From contig JBCCAR010000017.1 of assembly GCA_039814715.1 (NCBI GenBank), forward strand, positions 12,526 through 76,525: a stretch of 64,000 bases of DNA. The letters are read 5' to 3'. The translations under genes were made by a program, and so were the position numbers. Source of the DNA: CAKZYD01 sp039814715. GTDB taxonomy: Bacteria > Pseudomonadota > Alphaproteobacteria > Sphingomonadales > CAKZYD01. Shown here one piece after another: positions 34,480-43,823 of the stretch (position 1 is the first letter of the stretch; every line of letters begins with the position of its first letter). The notes under the pieces were generated by a model, which searched no databases, had not been told where the DNA came from, and saw only the letters and a list, made by a program, of their open reading frames with translations.

Positions 34480-34615
34480 AGCGATCTCCTTTGTGGCTTG
34501 TTTACGTAAGACAAGGGCCAGCGGTTTCACCCTTTCTTGCCAAAAGCTGGACTCGGCTCGCTGCCCGCCCTAATCAAACAGGCTTGGTAGCTGCTCTTCG
34601 TTTGGATTTTTGCGC

Positions 34616-36172
34616 ATGGTTCCTTCTGAACACATTCTCATTTTGGATTTTGGCAGTCAGGTCACGCAGCTGATCGCCCGCCGTGTGCGCGAGGCTGGAG
34701 TTTATTGTGAGGTTGTTCCGTTTCACGATGGGGAGAGCGCAATTTCCGCCAAGCCGGGGCTCAAAGGCATCATTCTGTCGGGTGGCCCAGCCAGTGTCAC
34801 CAGCGATATGACGCCGCGCGCGCCGGATGCTGTTTGGCAAAGCGGCCTCCCTGTTCTTGGTATTTGTTATGGCCAGCAGACAATGGTCGCGCAGCTTGGG
34901 GGAAGCGTTGATACCTCTGAGCATCACGAATTCGGCCGCGCAATGCTGGGCATCCAAACGAAGTGCGCCTTGTTTGATGGGCTTTGGCAAACCGGGGAGA
35001 CTCATCAAGTTTGGATGAGCCACGGCGATAGAGTCACGTCCCTTCCAGATGGATTTGATGTCGTTGCGACCAGTGAACACGCGCCTTATGCCGCAATTGG
35101 GGATGAAGCGCGCGGCTATTACGGCCTCCAATTCCATCCAGAAGTGGTGCACACGCCGGACGGCGCCAAACTGCTGGAACGTTTTGTGCGTAATATTTGC
35201 GATTGCCGCGCGCAGTGGTCCATGGCCAAATTTCGGGATGTAAAAATCGAAGAAATTCGCGCGCAGGTTGGTGATGGCCAGGTCATTTGCGGATTGTCTG
35301 GCGGTGTTGACTCAGCAGTTGCAGCCGTGTTGATCCACGAGGCCATTGGCGATCAACTTACCTGCGTGTTTGTGGATCACGGCCTTATGCGCGAGGGTGA
35401 GGCAGATGAAGTCGTCTCGCTGTTTCGCGGCCATTATAATATTCCGCTTGTCCATGTTGATGCCGAAGCGCTTTTCCTGGGCAAGCTGGACGGCGTGTCT
35501 GACCCTGAGAAAAAGCGCAAAATCATCGGCGCGACGTTTATTGATGTGTTTGAAGACGAAGCGCGCAAGGTTGGCGGCGCCGATTTCCTGGCCCAAGGCA
35601 CGTTGTATCCTGACGTCATCGAAAGCGTGTCTTTCACCGGCGGTCCAAGCGTGACCATCAAATCCCATCACAATGTCGGCGGTCTGCCAGAACGCATGAA
35701 CATGAAGCTCGTTGAGCCGCTGCGCGAGTTGTTTAAGGATGAGGTTCGTGATTTAGGCCGTGAGCTGGGTTTGCCTGATGTCTTTGTCGGCCGTCATCCT
35801 TTTCCGGGCCCCGGGCTAGCCATCCGCATTCCCGGCGCCGTTAGTAAAGACAAATGCGATATTCTGCGCAAGGCAGATAGCATCTATCTCGATGAGATCC
35901 GCAAGGCCGGCCTTTATGATGCGATTTGGCAGGCTTTTGCCGTGCTGCTGCCTGTCCGCTCTGTCGGCGTGATGGGGGATGGGCGCACCTATGATCATGT
36001 GCTTGCGCTTCGAGCTGTCACATCTACCGACGGTATGACGGCGGACTTTTATCCATACGACATGCAGTTCCTTGGCCGCGTAGCGACGAGAATTATCAAT
36101 GAAGTGCGCGGCATAAACCGGGTGACTTATGACATCACGTCAAAACCACCTGGAACGATCGAATGGGAATAG
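34616..36172 (+). CDS. guaA: GMP synthase (glutamine-hydrolysing)
   Basis: 518 residues from the ATG at 34616. Class-I glutamine amidotransferase domain with nucleophile in GICYGQQ (Cys84) and the His/Glu pair in LQFHPEV, then the ATP-pyrophosphatase domain (LSGGVDSAV near 228) and the C-terminal dimerisation domain ending KPPGTIEWE. Converts XMP to GMP. Its stop lies inside the first codons of the next gene. Confidence 0.97.
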   Translation: MVPSEHILILDFGSQVTQLIARRVREAGVYCEVVPFHDGESAISAKPGLKGIILSGGPASVTSDMTPRAPDAVWQSGLPVLGICYGQQTMVAQLGGSVDTSEHHEFGRAMLGIQTKCALFDGLWQTGETHQVWMSHGDRVTSLPDGFDVVATSEHAPYAAIGDEARGYYGLQFHPEVVHTPDGAKLLERFVRNICDCRAQWSMAKFRDVKIEEIRAQVGDGQVICGLSGGVDSAVAAVLIHEAIGDQLTCVFVDHGLMREGEADEVVSLFRGHYNIPLVHVDAEALFLGKLDGVSDPEKKRKIIGATFIDVFEDEARKVGGADFLAQGTLYPDVIESVSFTGGPSVTIKSHHNVGGLPERMNMKLVEPLRELFKDEVRDLGRELGLPDVFVGRHPFPGPGLAIRIPGAVSKDKCDILRKADSIYLDEIRKAGLYDAIWQAFAVLLPVRSVGVMGDGRTYDHVLALRAVTSTDGMTADFYPYDMQFLGRVATRIINEVRGINRVTYDITSKPPGTIEWE

Positions 36173-37584
36173 ACGAAACCGCTGTCATATCAGGAGCGGG
36201 GCCATGCGGCTTGGCCGCGGCCCTTATGCTGCATCAGCGCGGTTGGAAGAACATCCACGTCATTGAGCGCAATCCCTCTGCCACAGTCTTCGATAAGAAC
36301 AAGGGCTTCAACTACCTCATTGATGCGCGCGGGCAAAAGCTTCTGAAGTCGCTTGGGATTGCTGAACGGTTGCGGACTTACGGCGTTGAAAATCGCCGCA
36401 ATGTGATGACGATGGTCACAGCGGAGGGAACCCATAAAACGTTCAAGTCTCCCTTTTGGGACCCAAAGCGAGACAGCGCCTTCTGGTCTCGGCGCGAGCG
36501 GCTTCAGGCTTTGCTTTTTGACCGGATTGCCGAGCTTGATGACGACCGGATCACCTTTCACTTCAATCATAGCTTTGTCGGTGTTGACGGCGCCAATCCA
36601 GAAGCCACGACTATTATCGCTGCGGAGCTGACTTCCGGCACGGAGCAACGATTTCAGGCAGACCTGTTGCTGGGGTGTGATGGACTGAGATCAGCCGTCC
36701 GCGACGCGATGATAACGCATTCGGGCCTTGCAGAAGAGGCGTTTGCCCGCGAGAAGTTTCCGTCGCCATCCTCTCAGCTATATTACAAGGTACTGCAGAC
36801 CCCGGCGCATGTTCCTTTGAAAGGGGAGCTTCAAGCAGCAGATGATCATAAGATGGCTTATGCCTTTCTCGCACGGCATAAAGAACGCGAAAAAGCGATG
36901 GCGTTGGTCGCTTATCCCGTCGCGCGCCCTGATGAGCCGCGCACTGTTAATGTCATTCGGTTGCCGGATCACGATATTTGGAAAATCAAGGACGCAGACG
37001 CGCTCTTTGATTTTCTGGAAGATGGGTTTCCCCAATTGCCCATCCGCGATGTGTTCTCTCGCCAAGAGGCAGAGGATTTCATCTCCATAGATCCGCCGCG
37101 CTTTCCCGCCCCGCAATACACGAAAACCACCTATGCAGCTCTGGGCATGCTGCCCACCTTGCTTATTGGGGATGCTGCGCATGCGTTTCCGCCAGACCTT
37201 GGCCTCGGCGTGAATACAGCCATGGAAGATGTGTGGCGTTTGTCGGCCTTTCTGGGCGACAATGACGATGACCCATCTCTTGCAGGCGCCGCCTTTGACA
37301 AGGACCAGGCGCGCGAGCGTCGCTCACTAGCGAAGCTGGTGCAAACAGTCGCGCCATATCAATACAACCAGTCCCCTGGAAAATTGAAGCTTTGGGCGCT
37401 AAAGTTCTTTGCCGTCAAAGGCCTCAATACAGTTCTGCCGTTCTTCATCGACAAGCCTGCTGTCCTTCTTGCGCAGCAAGATGACCTGCCGTTCTCCACC
37501 ATCCGGCGCCGGCAAGTGCGCAACCGCTGGAAGATTGGTGCATTCGTAACCGCTCTCTTGGGCGCGGCTGTGCTTGCCTTTTAA
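36163..37584 (+). CDS. FAD-dependent monooxygenase, kynurenine 3-monooxygenase-like
   Basis: 473 residues. Rossmann GAGPCG at 11-16, the family's DG segment LLLGCDGLRSAVR near 168-180 and GDAAHAFPPDLGLGVNTAMED near 332-352 place it in the PHBH/KMO group of flavin hydroxylases. A C-terminal hydrophobic helix (GAFVTALLGAAVLAF) suggests membrane attachment, also seen in KMO. The start overlaps the guaA stop by 10 bp (ATGGGAATAG), so it is read from the guaA transcript. No other tryptophan-catabolism gene is nearby; substrate unknown. Its TAA overlaps the stop of the convergent gene. Confidence 0.85.
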   Translation: MGIDETAVISGAGPCGLAAALMLHQRGWKNIHVIERNPSATVFDKNKGFNYLIDARGQKLLKSLGIAERLRTYGVENRRNVMTMVTAEGTHKTFKSPFWDPKRDSAFWSRRERLQALLFDRIAELDDDRITFHFNHSFVGVDGANPEATTIIAAELTSGTEQRFQADLLLGCDGLRSAVRDAMITHSGLAEEAFAREKFPSPSSQLYYKVLQTPAHVPLKGELQAADDHKMAYAFLARHKEREKAMALVAYPVARPDEPRTVNVIRLPDHDIWKIKDADALFDFLEDGFPQLPIRDVFSRQEAEDFISIDPPRFPAPQYTKTTYAALGMLPTLLIGDAAHAFPPDLGLGVNTAMEDVWRLSAFLGDNDDDPSLAGAAFDKDQARERRSLAKLVQTVAPYQYNQSPGKLKLWALKFFAVKGLNTVLPFFIDKPAVLLAQQDDLPFSTIRRRQVRNRWKIGAFVTALLGAAVLAF

Positions 37585-38618
37585 AAACTGTAGCGCGCGG
37601 ACAGCAGGGCCTGCGTTACATCCTGGGATATCAAGAGAACGCCTTGCTCATTGATTTGCGCATCAGCGTGGTTGAGACCCAGATTGAGCGACAGTCCGCG
37701 CGCAACGTCAAATTGAACGCCTAAAGCCGCTGACACTTCGCTATCGCCGGCAGTTTCGCCGTAGTGGCCCTCCAGGGATGCCGTCCAAGCGCCGATCTTG
37801 TAGCGTGCGCCTGTTGACATATACCAGCGCTCAATGTCAATGCCGCCGCCGGAAAGCTTTTCATAGCCGATACCAAAGTCATAAAGACCGCTGCCGTAGA
37901 TAAATTCGGCAATCCCGACAGCGCCGTCTGAGGTCAGATTGAAGCGGCCATCGGCCGTTAAAAAGTCGCCAGAGGAATAGCGCAGCGTAAAGCGCCAATC
38001 GCGCGTGCCCAGGGGCCTGGACCAAGAGGCGCCAATGTCAAAATCGCCTTCGCCATCGACAACAAAGGAAAGCCGCGCAGGGCCGAATTGGCCGACATAG
38101 CCGCCGCTCCAATTGCCCATCTGTCCAAAGCTGTTGTCAAAGGCGAGCGCGCCATTGCCAACCCCGCGCAAGCGCCGGGTCTCTTCGCGCACAAGATTTG
38201 TTGTGTTGCCGCCAATCAGGCTGCCCCATGCGCCGCTGATGATACCAGCGACATTGTCAACATAGTCGTCAGCTGTCGGAAGATTGCTAGCAGCAAGTAC
38301 GTTAGTCATATCGGTCTGATATTGCCCGAAATAGCGAATTTGCACGTTCCAGCGATTTGGGAGCTGGGTTGTTGCCGCTACTTCAACATTCCCAACAAAG
38401 GCGGCGTCTGTGCGATTTTGAACGCCGCTGGAAAGATCATTGTTAAAAGCTGCATCTAACAGCCCCGTGGCTGTCAACGTCACATTGCCGATGGCTTGGG
38501 CCAACGGTTCTTCTAGGGAAGCAAGCCGGTCATAATTAATGGAGATGTCCTGCGCATGTCCGGCGGACGCACACGATAACCCAGAGGCTACAACCATGAA
38601 AAGGGAACGCATGGTCAT
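37581..38618 (-). CDS. outer-membrane beta-barrel (porin-like) protein
   Basis: 345 residues with a signal peptide (cleavage after GHA, about residue 23) and alternating hydrophobic/polar strands to a C-terminal ARYSF, the Phe-ended signature recognised by BamA. Text such as WRFTLRYSSGDF, YDFGIGYEKL and LSLNLGLNHAD supports an amphipathic barrel of roughly 14-16 strands. The ATG shares a base with the stop of the haloperoxidase-like gene (TGATG), so the two are coupled. Specificity unknown. Confidence 0.75.
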   Translation of the reverse strand: MTMRSLFMVVASGLSCASAGHAQDISINYDRLASLEEPLAQAIGNVTLTATGLLDAAFNNDLSSGVQNRTDAAFVGNVEVAATTQLPNRWNVQIRYFGQYQTDMTNVLAASNLPTADDYVDNVAGIISGAWGSLIGGNTTNLVREETRRLRGVGNGALAFDNSFGQMGNWSGGYVGQFGPARLSFVVDGEGDFDIGASWSRPLGTRDWRFTLRYSSGDFLTADGRFNLTSDGAVGIAEFIYGSGLYDFGIGYEKLSGGGIDIERWYMSTGARYKIGAWTASLEGHYGETAGDSEVSAALGVQFDVARGLSLNLGLNHADAQINEQGVLLISQDVTQALLSARYSF

Positions 38619-39994
38619 CAGGTCCGCTGAGGGAAGGTTTCAGCAAACGCTTGGCGCGCGATGGCGCGTCCCGCAGCCATGGCAGCGGTATGGTCTGCGA
38701 GCCAGTGCACGCCGCCATAGAGACGGCTAAGGCCGTTTTCATCCGCAGCCTGCTCTAAGTCCGTCCAATATCGACGTCTCCCTTTGAGCTGCGGCCACAG
38801 CACCTGGTCCGGCGATTCATGTGAGAAGGAAACCTGTGACGGGCCTAAGAAGAGCTTGGTCATTTCAACGCCTGCCGCCCCAAAGGTTGAATGCCCGGAG
38901 GTGTAGGCCGGAAACTCAGGCGTTGGAATATAGCTGCGCCAGCGCTTATCGGTTTTCACGCGCGGGTCTGAATTGCCAAACGCGGGCGCGCGTGTCCGGA
39001 TCGCCGTTTCCGGGCGAATAATATCGTAGTGGTATTTGTTGTCCCAAGCGTTGCAAGCGGCATCTGCCTGCGTCATGCCGAGCAAAGCGAACGCGCGCGC
39101 TTGCTCCAAAAAGGTCATCGGTTTGTCCTGCAGCACCTGAATAGCGATCAGGAGGAAGTGCCCAGGCGGCGTGATACCCCATGGGCCATCCTCCCAGAAC
39201 AAAGCAATCTCAGCTTGATCGTCGGTCCGAACTTCGCTCACAGCGCCGCCAAGCGTCCTGATGGTCTCAAATTCCGCAGCAAATTCGGGGCTTTTGGGAT
39301 CGTAGAATTCCGGGCTACGGAACTGGTCGGAACGCTTCATGGTCCATGGCGTAACGTCGCCCGCACCTGGGAAAAGAGGGCGTGAATAGGTATCGAAGGC
39401 CGGGCCGGGCACCGCGCTGTAAAAGGGTCCAGTCGGTGTCCATTTCAGCGAATCGGTACGCCGAGGATAGCGCCCCAGGTAGAAGTTTACTCTGTTAGGT
39501 TCGGCGCCGTCATTGGTGCGCATGCGCACAACATGTTTGCCGACTTCTCGGCCATAAGCGATGCCAAGCCGCTTTGCTTCGCCATCGGCAAAGCGCCGCC
39601 GAAAGGCCGTACGTTCTGCTATAAATGGTTGCTGGAAGACCTCTGCGGCGGCAATGCCATAGGCGGTGGCGTATGCCACTTCCGGGTCGGCCTCGCTGGG
39701 CCCTTCGGCAACGCCAAAAGGTGTGGTGTAGCCTTTTAAAATTCCATTTGCTGCAAGGAACCCAGCAGCGAGCGGCATGGCAAAATTATAGGCAGCACGC
39801 GGCGGCGGCACGCGCTGATCGCGCACTTGCTGCATCAGAACGTCAAGCCAGTAAAAAACCGTATTCTGATTCTCCGGTTTTAGAATTGGCGTGAGATATG
39901 AGCTGCGGCTACCGTAGCGCGCTGCACAGCCTGATAATGTTGCCACGCCTGCCGCGCCGACCAGCGCAGCAGCTGCTCTCCTGCGAGTAAACAT
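38618..39994 (-). CDS. vanadium-haloperoxidase-family lipoprotein
   Basis: 458 residues from the ATG at 39994. N terminus has both a twin-arginine pattern (TRRRAA, residues 3-8) and a lipobox (LSGC, Cys23), suggesting a Tat-exported lipoprotein. The complete vanadate-binding motif of this superfamily is present: K320-x6-R327-P328, SGH at 366-368, and S423-R424-x5-H430-x3-D434. Members are haloperoxidases or acid phosphatases; the residue that separates bromo-, iodo- and chloroperoxidases cannot be judged here. It is the first gene of a two-gene operon with the barrel protein. Confidence 0.85.
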   Translation of the reverse strand: MFTRRRAAAALVGAAGVATLSGCAARYGSRSSYLTPILKPENQNTVFYWLDVLMQQVRDQRVPPPRAAYNFAMPLAAGFLAANGILKGYTTPFGVAEGPSEADPEVAYATAYGIAAAEVFQQPFIAERTAFRRRFADGEAKRLGIAYGREVGKHVVRMRTNDGAEPNRVNFYLGRYPRRTDSLKWTPTGPFYSAVPGPAFDTYSRPLFPGAGDVTPWTMKRSDQFRSPEFYDPKSPEFAAEFETIRTLGGAVSEVRTDDQAEIALFWEDGPWGITPPGHFLLIAIQVLQDKPMTFLEQARAFALLGMTQADAACNAWDNKYHYDIIRPETAIRTRAPAFGNSDPRVKTDKRWRSYIPTPEFPAYTSGHSTFGAAGVEMTKLFLGPSQVSFSHESPDQVLWPQLKGRRRYWTDLEQAADENGLSRLYGGVHWLADHTAAMAAGRAIARQAFAETFPQRT

Positions 39995-40410
39995 AAAGCC
40001 CCCTATATGCCGCGCGCGTCCGCCCAAGACGCAAGGCACCTATTTGGAAATAGTCTCAAATGCCCTGGACGCTCTTAGCTGCGCAAACAGCAGCCGTGTT
40101 TGCGGACAGGAAAAGAACAGGTTTGCTATCTTCAAAGCGCTTTTCCCAACCAAGACGTTTCCATCCCGCTGGCTGCCAATACTGCCGGGCTGATGGTGTT
40201 TCACAATGCAATACTCCTGCAACGCCTTTAGGAAAGTGCCGAGAAAACGGTAAAGATGCGTAAACGACCGCGGTTATTGCGTAATTTTGGGCTTTAAATC
40301 GTCACAAAGTCCCACTAGCAGGCTTTGACAGGGTGATTTGGCCTTGTGAAACCGCTCTGTTCGGCTAAACACAGGCAGCGATTGGGACTAATTTTGGGGG
40401 ACGCGCGGGC
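39995..40410. other. 416-bp divergent intergenic region
   Basis: Between the haloperoxidase-like gene (minus) and the YfgM-like gene (plus). It must hold both promoters. TTGACA at about 40325-40330 is a possible -35 for the plus strand without a good -10. GGGGGA near 40396 may be the ribosome binding site of the GTG start at 40411. No RNA gene, hairpin with T-run or credible small gene was seen. Confidence 0.5.
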
Positions 40411-41133
40411 GTGTCTGATTTTTTACGCGAAGTTGATGAGGATTACCGCCGCGATCAGCTGCTGGGGTTTTGGCGCCGTTATGGCTGGCTACTCTTGCTC
40501 ACCGCGGGGCTAATTATCCTTGGTGTTGCCGGCTACACCTATTACCAAACCGCTCGGCAAACCGCACTTGAAGAGCAGGCAACCCGCTTCATGCTTGCTC
40601 AGCAGCTTATTCTTGCCGAGCGCGAGCAAGAAGGCCTAGATGAGCTTGATGCGTTGCTGGCTGGGAAAACAAGCCCAGGGTACCGCGCGCTTTCTGCATT
40701 GTCGCGCGCCCAGTATTTGCAAAAAGACGGCAAGACTGATGCCGCGGTGAAAGCGTATGAGGCGATTGCTGCCGATGCAGGCGTACCTGTAAGCTTTCAA
40801 TCCTTAGCGACACTGACTGCTGTTAGCTTAACGCATAATCAGCGCACAGCGCAGGAAATTGAAGCGTCTCTTAGCGCACTAATCAGCGGCGGCGAGTTTC
40901 AATATAGCGCGGAGGAGCTGGTTGCAGCTGCCTATTTGCGTGAAGGAAATACTGAGCAAGCGCTGCCCTTTCTGCGCCGCATACGTCAAGCTGAACAAGC
41001 GCCGACCACGCTGCGTGCTAGAGCGCAGACCCTGCTAGATGCGCTGGATGATGACACACTGCCCGATGTTACAGGCGCGGTGATTGAAGCGCCCGCCACG
41101 GACGCAGCCGCTGCGGAAGAGGATGCGCCATGA
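40411..41133 (+). CDS. YfgM-like membrane-anchored TPR protein
   Basis: 240 residues, GTG start. Short cytoplasmic N terminus (FLREVDEDYRRDQLLGFWRRYGW), one membrane helix at about 25-46, and a periplasmic TPR-like helical domain with an acidic, Ala-rich tail. This is the tetratricopeptide/YfgM layout; in E. coli YfgM works with PpiD at the Sec translocon. It overlaps bamB (ATGA at 41130-41133), the usual yfgM-bamB-der order. Confidence 0.87.
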   Translation: MSDFLREVDEDYRRDQLLGFWRRYGWLLLLTAGLIILGVAGYTYYQTARQTALEEQATRFMLAQQLILAEREQEGLDELDALLAGKTSPGYRALSALSRAQYLQKDGKTDAAVKAYEAIAADAGVPVSFQSLATLTAVSLTHNQRTAQEIEASLSALISGGEFQYSAEELVAAAYLREGNTEQALPFLRRIRQAEQAPTTLRARAQTLLDALDDDTLPDVTGAVIEAPATDAAAAEEDAP

Positions 41134-42455
41134 CCCAAGCGGGAAAGCTTTTCGTCTGCGCCCTCCTTATGAGCGTCCTCGCCGCTTGCTCTAGCACCAC
41201 AGATGATGAGCCAGAAACGCCGTTGACCGGGGAACGCATTCCCGTCTTGACCTTTGATGATCGGCTTGAAGCGGCCAGTGAAATTGCCGATCAACGTATC
41301 TTATTGCCCCCGCCATATCGCAACCTTTACTGGACGCAAATGAGCGGCAACTCGCAGAAGGTGATGTACCATCTGAGCGTTGGAGATGTGCTCAGCAAAC
41401 AATGGTCTAAAAAGGTCGGTAAAGGCGGCGACCGCGACCGCAAGATCACGTCTAGTCCCGTTGTGGTTGATGGCGTTATTTATACCCAGGACAGCCAGGC
41501 CACGGTTACTGCGCTAGATGCAACAACCGGCGCACAGTTTTGGCGCAATGAATTTGAAATCGAAGATGAGAATAAGTCGCTGGCGTTTGGTGGCGGCCTC
41601 GCCATTGGCGGGGGCCGATTGTATGTGAACAATGGCTACGGCGTTGTGCGCGCGCTTGAAGTTAAATCAGGTGTTGAACTTTGGCGCTATGATGTCGGCA
41701 TACCCTTCAGAGCGCCGCCGTCCTATTCTGATGGCCGTGTCTTCGTCGTCACCCATGACAACCAATTGCTCGCGCTGGATGCGACGGATGGGATCGAGCT
41801 TTGGAGCCATGTTGGTATTGCCGAAAATGCAGGCTTGATGAGTGCTGCGAGTCCTTCTGTTTCTGAAGGGGTGGTTGTCGCGCCTTATTCCTCTGGCGAG
41901 CTGTTCGCGCTGCGCGTTGAAAATGGCCGCGTCGCCTGGACCGACACGCTCTCGCGCGCTGGCCGTCTGACAGCTTTGGCTAGCCTAAATGATATCGATG
42001 GCGGCGCTGTGATTGATCGCGGCACTGTCTACGCGCTTAGCCATTCGGGGCGTATGGTCGCTATCGACTATTCAACCGGCGGGCGCATTTGGGAAGCCAA
42101 TGTGGGCGGTCTATCCACCCCATGGGTGGCCGGCGATTATATTTACGCCGTGACCGAAGAAGCCCAGCTTGTCTGCATTCTGCGCCGCAATGGCCAGGTC
42201 CGCTGGGTGACCCAGCTGCAACGCTTTGACGATCCCGATGACCGCGAAGATGTGATCCACTGGGTTGGTCCTATCTTGGCGGGTGATCGGCTGATCATTG
42301 GGTCTTCCAACGGTTTTCTAGTCTCACTGTCCCCTTACACGGGCGATGTCCTATCAGGCCGCTCAATTGGGTCAGGTATCTCCGTATCGCCGCTGGTTGC
42401 CAATGAGACACTTTATGTGCTGCAAGACGATGGCAGCTTAACGGCGTATCGCTAG
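41130..42455 (+). CDS. bamB: outer-membrane assembly lipoprotein BamB
   Basis: 441 residues. Lipobox VLAAC with Cys20, then a PQQ-type eight-bladed propeller (repeats such as ALDATTGAQFWRNE, ALEVKSGVELWRYD, ALDATDGIELWSH, AIDYSTGGRIWEA, RRNGQVRWVTQ). BamB belongs to the BAM complex that inserts beta-barrels. Coupled to the YfgM-like gene and 28 bp before der. Confidence 0.92.
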   Translation: MTQAGKLFVCALLMSVLAACSSTTDDEPETPLTGERIPVLTFDDRLEAASEIADQRILLPPPYRNLYWTQMSGNSQKVMYHLSVGDVLSKQWSKKVGKGGDRDRKITSSPVVVDGVIYTQDSQATVTALDATTGAQFWRNEFEIEDENKSLAFGGGLAIGGGRLYVNNGYGVVRALEVKSGVELWRYDVGIPFRAPPSYSDGRVFVVTHDNQLLALDATDGIELWSHVGIAENAGLMSAASPSVSEGVVVAPYSSGELFALRVENGRVAWTDTLSRAGRLTALASLNDIDGGAVIDRGTVYALSHSGRMVAIDYSTGGRIWEANVGGLSTPWVAGDYIYAVTEEAQLVCILRRNGQVRWVTQLQRFDDPDDREDVIHWVGPILAGDRLIIGSSNGFLVSLSPYTGDVLSGRSIGSGISVSPLVANETLYVLQDDGSLTAYR

Positions 42456-42483
42456 AGCTTCCGCCTCTAGCGATACCACTGTC

Positions 42484-43821
42484 ATGTTTACTGTAGCAAT
42501 CATCGGCCGCCCAAATGTAGGCAAGTCCACCTTGTTCAACCGCCTTGTTGGCCGCCGCATTGCCTTGGTGGATGACCAGCCAGGCGTAACCCGTGATCGC
42601 AGAGAAGCGGTTGGGCAGATCGGGGACCTGCAGTTCAACATTGTCGATACAGCTGGCCTTGAAACGGACGAAGCCCACGCACTGTCGTCGCGAATGCGGG
42701 CACAGACCAAAGCCGCCGTTGAGAGTTCTGATCTTGTCCTGTTCGTTATTGATGCGCGCGCAGGCCTTATGCCGCTAGACAGCTATTTTGCTGACTGGCT
42801 TCGGACCACCGGGCGGCCAATCGCTTTGATTGCCAACAAGGCAGAAGGCAGGCTCGCACAGACGGCGCTTTTTGAGGCTTATTCTTTGGGATTTGGCGAT
42901 CCAGTCGCAATCTCAGCTGAGCACGGGGAGGGACTGACGGACCTTTTCGATGCCATTCAGTCTCATATTCCTGTTGCTGAGGAAGACGAAGAGCAAGCCG
43001 AAGACCGGCCGCTTCATTTGGCTATCATTGGCAGGCCGAATGCAGGGAAATCTACGCTGATCAATCGCATGATTGGCGAAGACCGCTTGGTCACGGGCCC
43101 TGAAGCCGGCATCACGCGCGACAGCATCTCGATTGATTGGCTGATGCATGATCGGCCTGTACGTCTGTTTGATACGGCCGGCATGCGAAAGCGGGCGAAG
43201 GTCACTCAGAAGCTTGAAAAAATGTCTGTCAGTGATGGTCTGCGCGCTATTCGCTTTGCCGACATCGTTCTGGTTTTGCTCGATGCGACTTTAGGCGCGG
43301 AACAACAAGACTTACGCTTGGCGTCTCTGGTGGCGCAAGAAGGTCGGGGGCTCATTATCGGCCTCAATAAGTGGGACTTAGCGGACAATCGCCAAGCGCT
43401 CATGGAAGACATCCGCTATCAGCTAAGCTTGTCCCTAAGCCAGATTCGCAACGTTCCCATCATTGCTTTTTCTGCTGCAACCGGGCAGGGGCTTAACCGC
43501 ATCGCTCCAGCCGTTGAGCAAGTCTATACCAAGTGGAATAGACGTATCCCAACAGCAAAACTCAATGATTGGCTACAATTTGCCGTGGCCGAAAATCCGC
43601 CGCCGGCGCCTTCTGGGCGCCGATTGAAAATACGCTATGCCACCCAAACGACCGCTAGACCGCCCAGTTTTGCCGTGTTTTGCAATCGGCCAGATGCAGT
43701 GCCGAAATCCTATGTTCGCTATCTCACCAATGATCTTCGTGATGCGTTTGATCTCGACGGCGTGACGTTAAGAGTATTTATGCGCGGGGGCGAAAACCCC
43801 TATGTTTCTAAAGACAATTAA
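42484..43821 (+). CDS. der: ribosome biogenesis GTPase Der
   Basis: 445 residues with two tandem GTPase domains: GRPNVGKS at 8-15 with DTAGLE and NKAEG, and GRPNAGKS near 183 with DTAGMRKR and NKWD, followed by a KH-like C-terminal domain. Acts in 50S subunit assembly. NKAE instead of NKxD in the first domain occurs in alphaproteobacterial Der proteins. Convergent with moaE, 2 bp apart. Confidence 0.96.
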   Translation: MFTVAIIGRPNVGKSTLFNRLVGRRIALVDDQPGVTRDRREAVGQIGDLQFNIVDTAGLETDEAHALSSRMRAQTKAAVESSDLVLFVIDARAGLMPLDSYFADWLRTTGRPIALIANKAEGRLAQTALFEAYSLGFGDPVAISAEHGEGLTDLFDAIQSHIPVAEEDEEQAEDRPLHLAIIGRPNAGKSTLINRMIGEDRLVTGPEAGITRDSISIDWLMHDRPVRLFDTAGMRKRAKVTQKLEKMSVSDGLRAIRFADIVLVLLDATLGAEQQDLRLASLVAQEGRGLIIGLNKWDLADNRQALMEDIRYQLSLSLSQIRNVPIIAFSAATGQGLNRIAPAVEQVYTKWNRRIPTAKLNDWLQFAVAENPPPAPSGRRLKIRYATQTTARPPSFAVFCNRPDAVPKSYVRYLTNDLRDAFDLDGVTLRVFMRGGENPYVSKDN

Positions 43822-43823
43822 CA

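Noticed and set aside
40040..40222. 60-residue minus-strand frame in the haloperoxidase promoter region
   Set aside because: No ribosome site, no hydrophobic or domain pattern, and a better explanation as promoter region.
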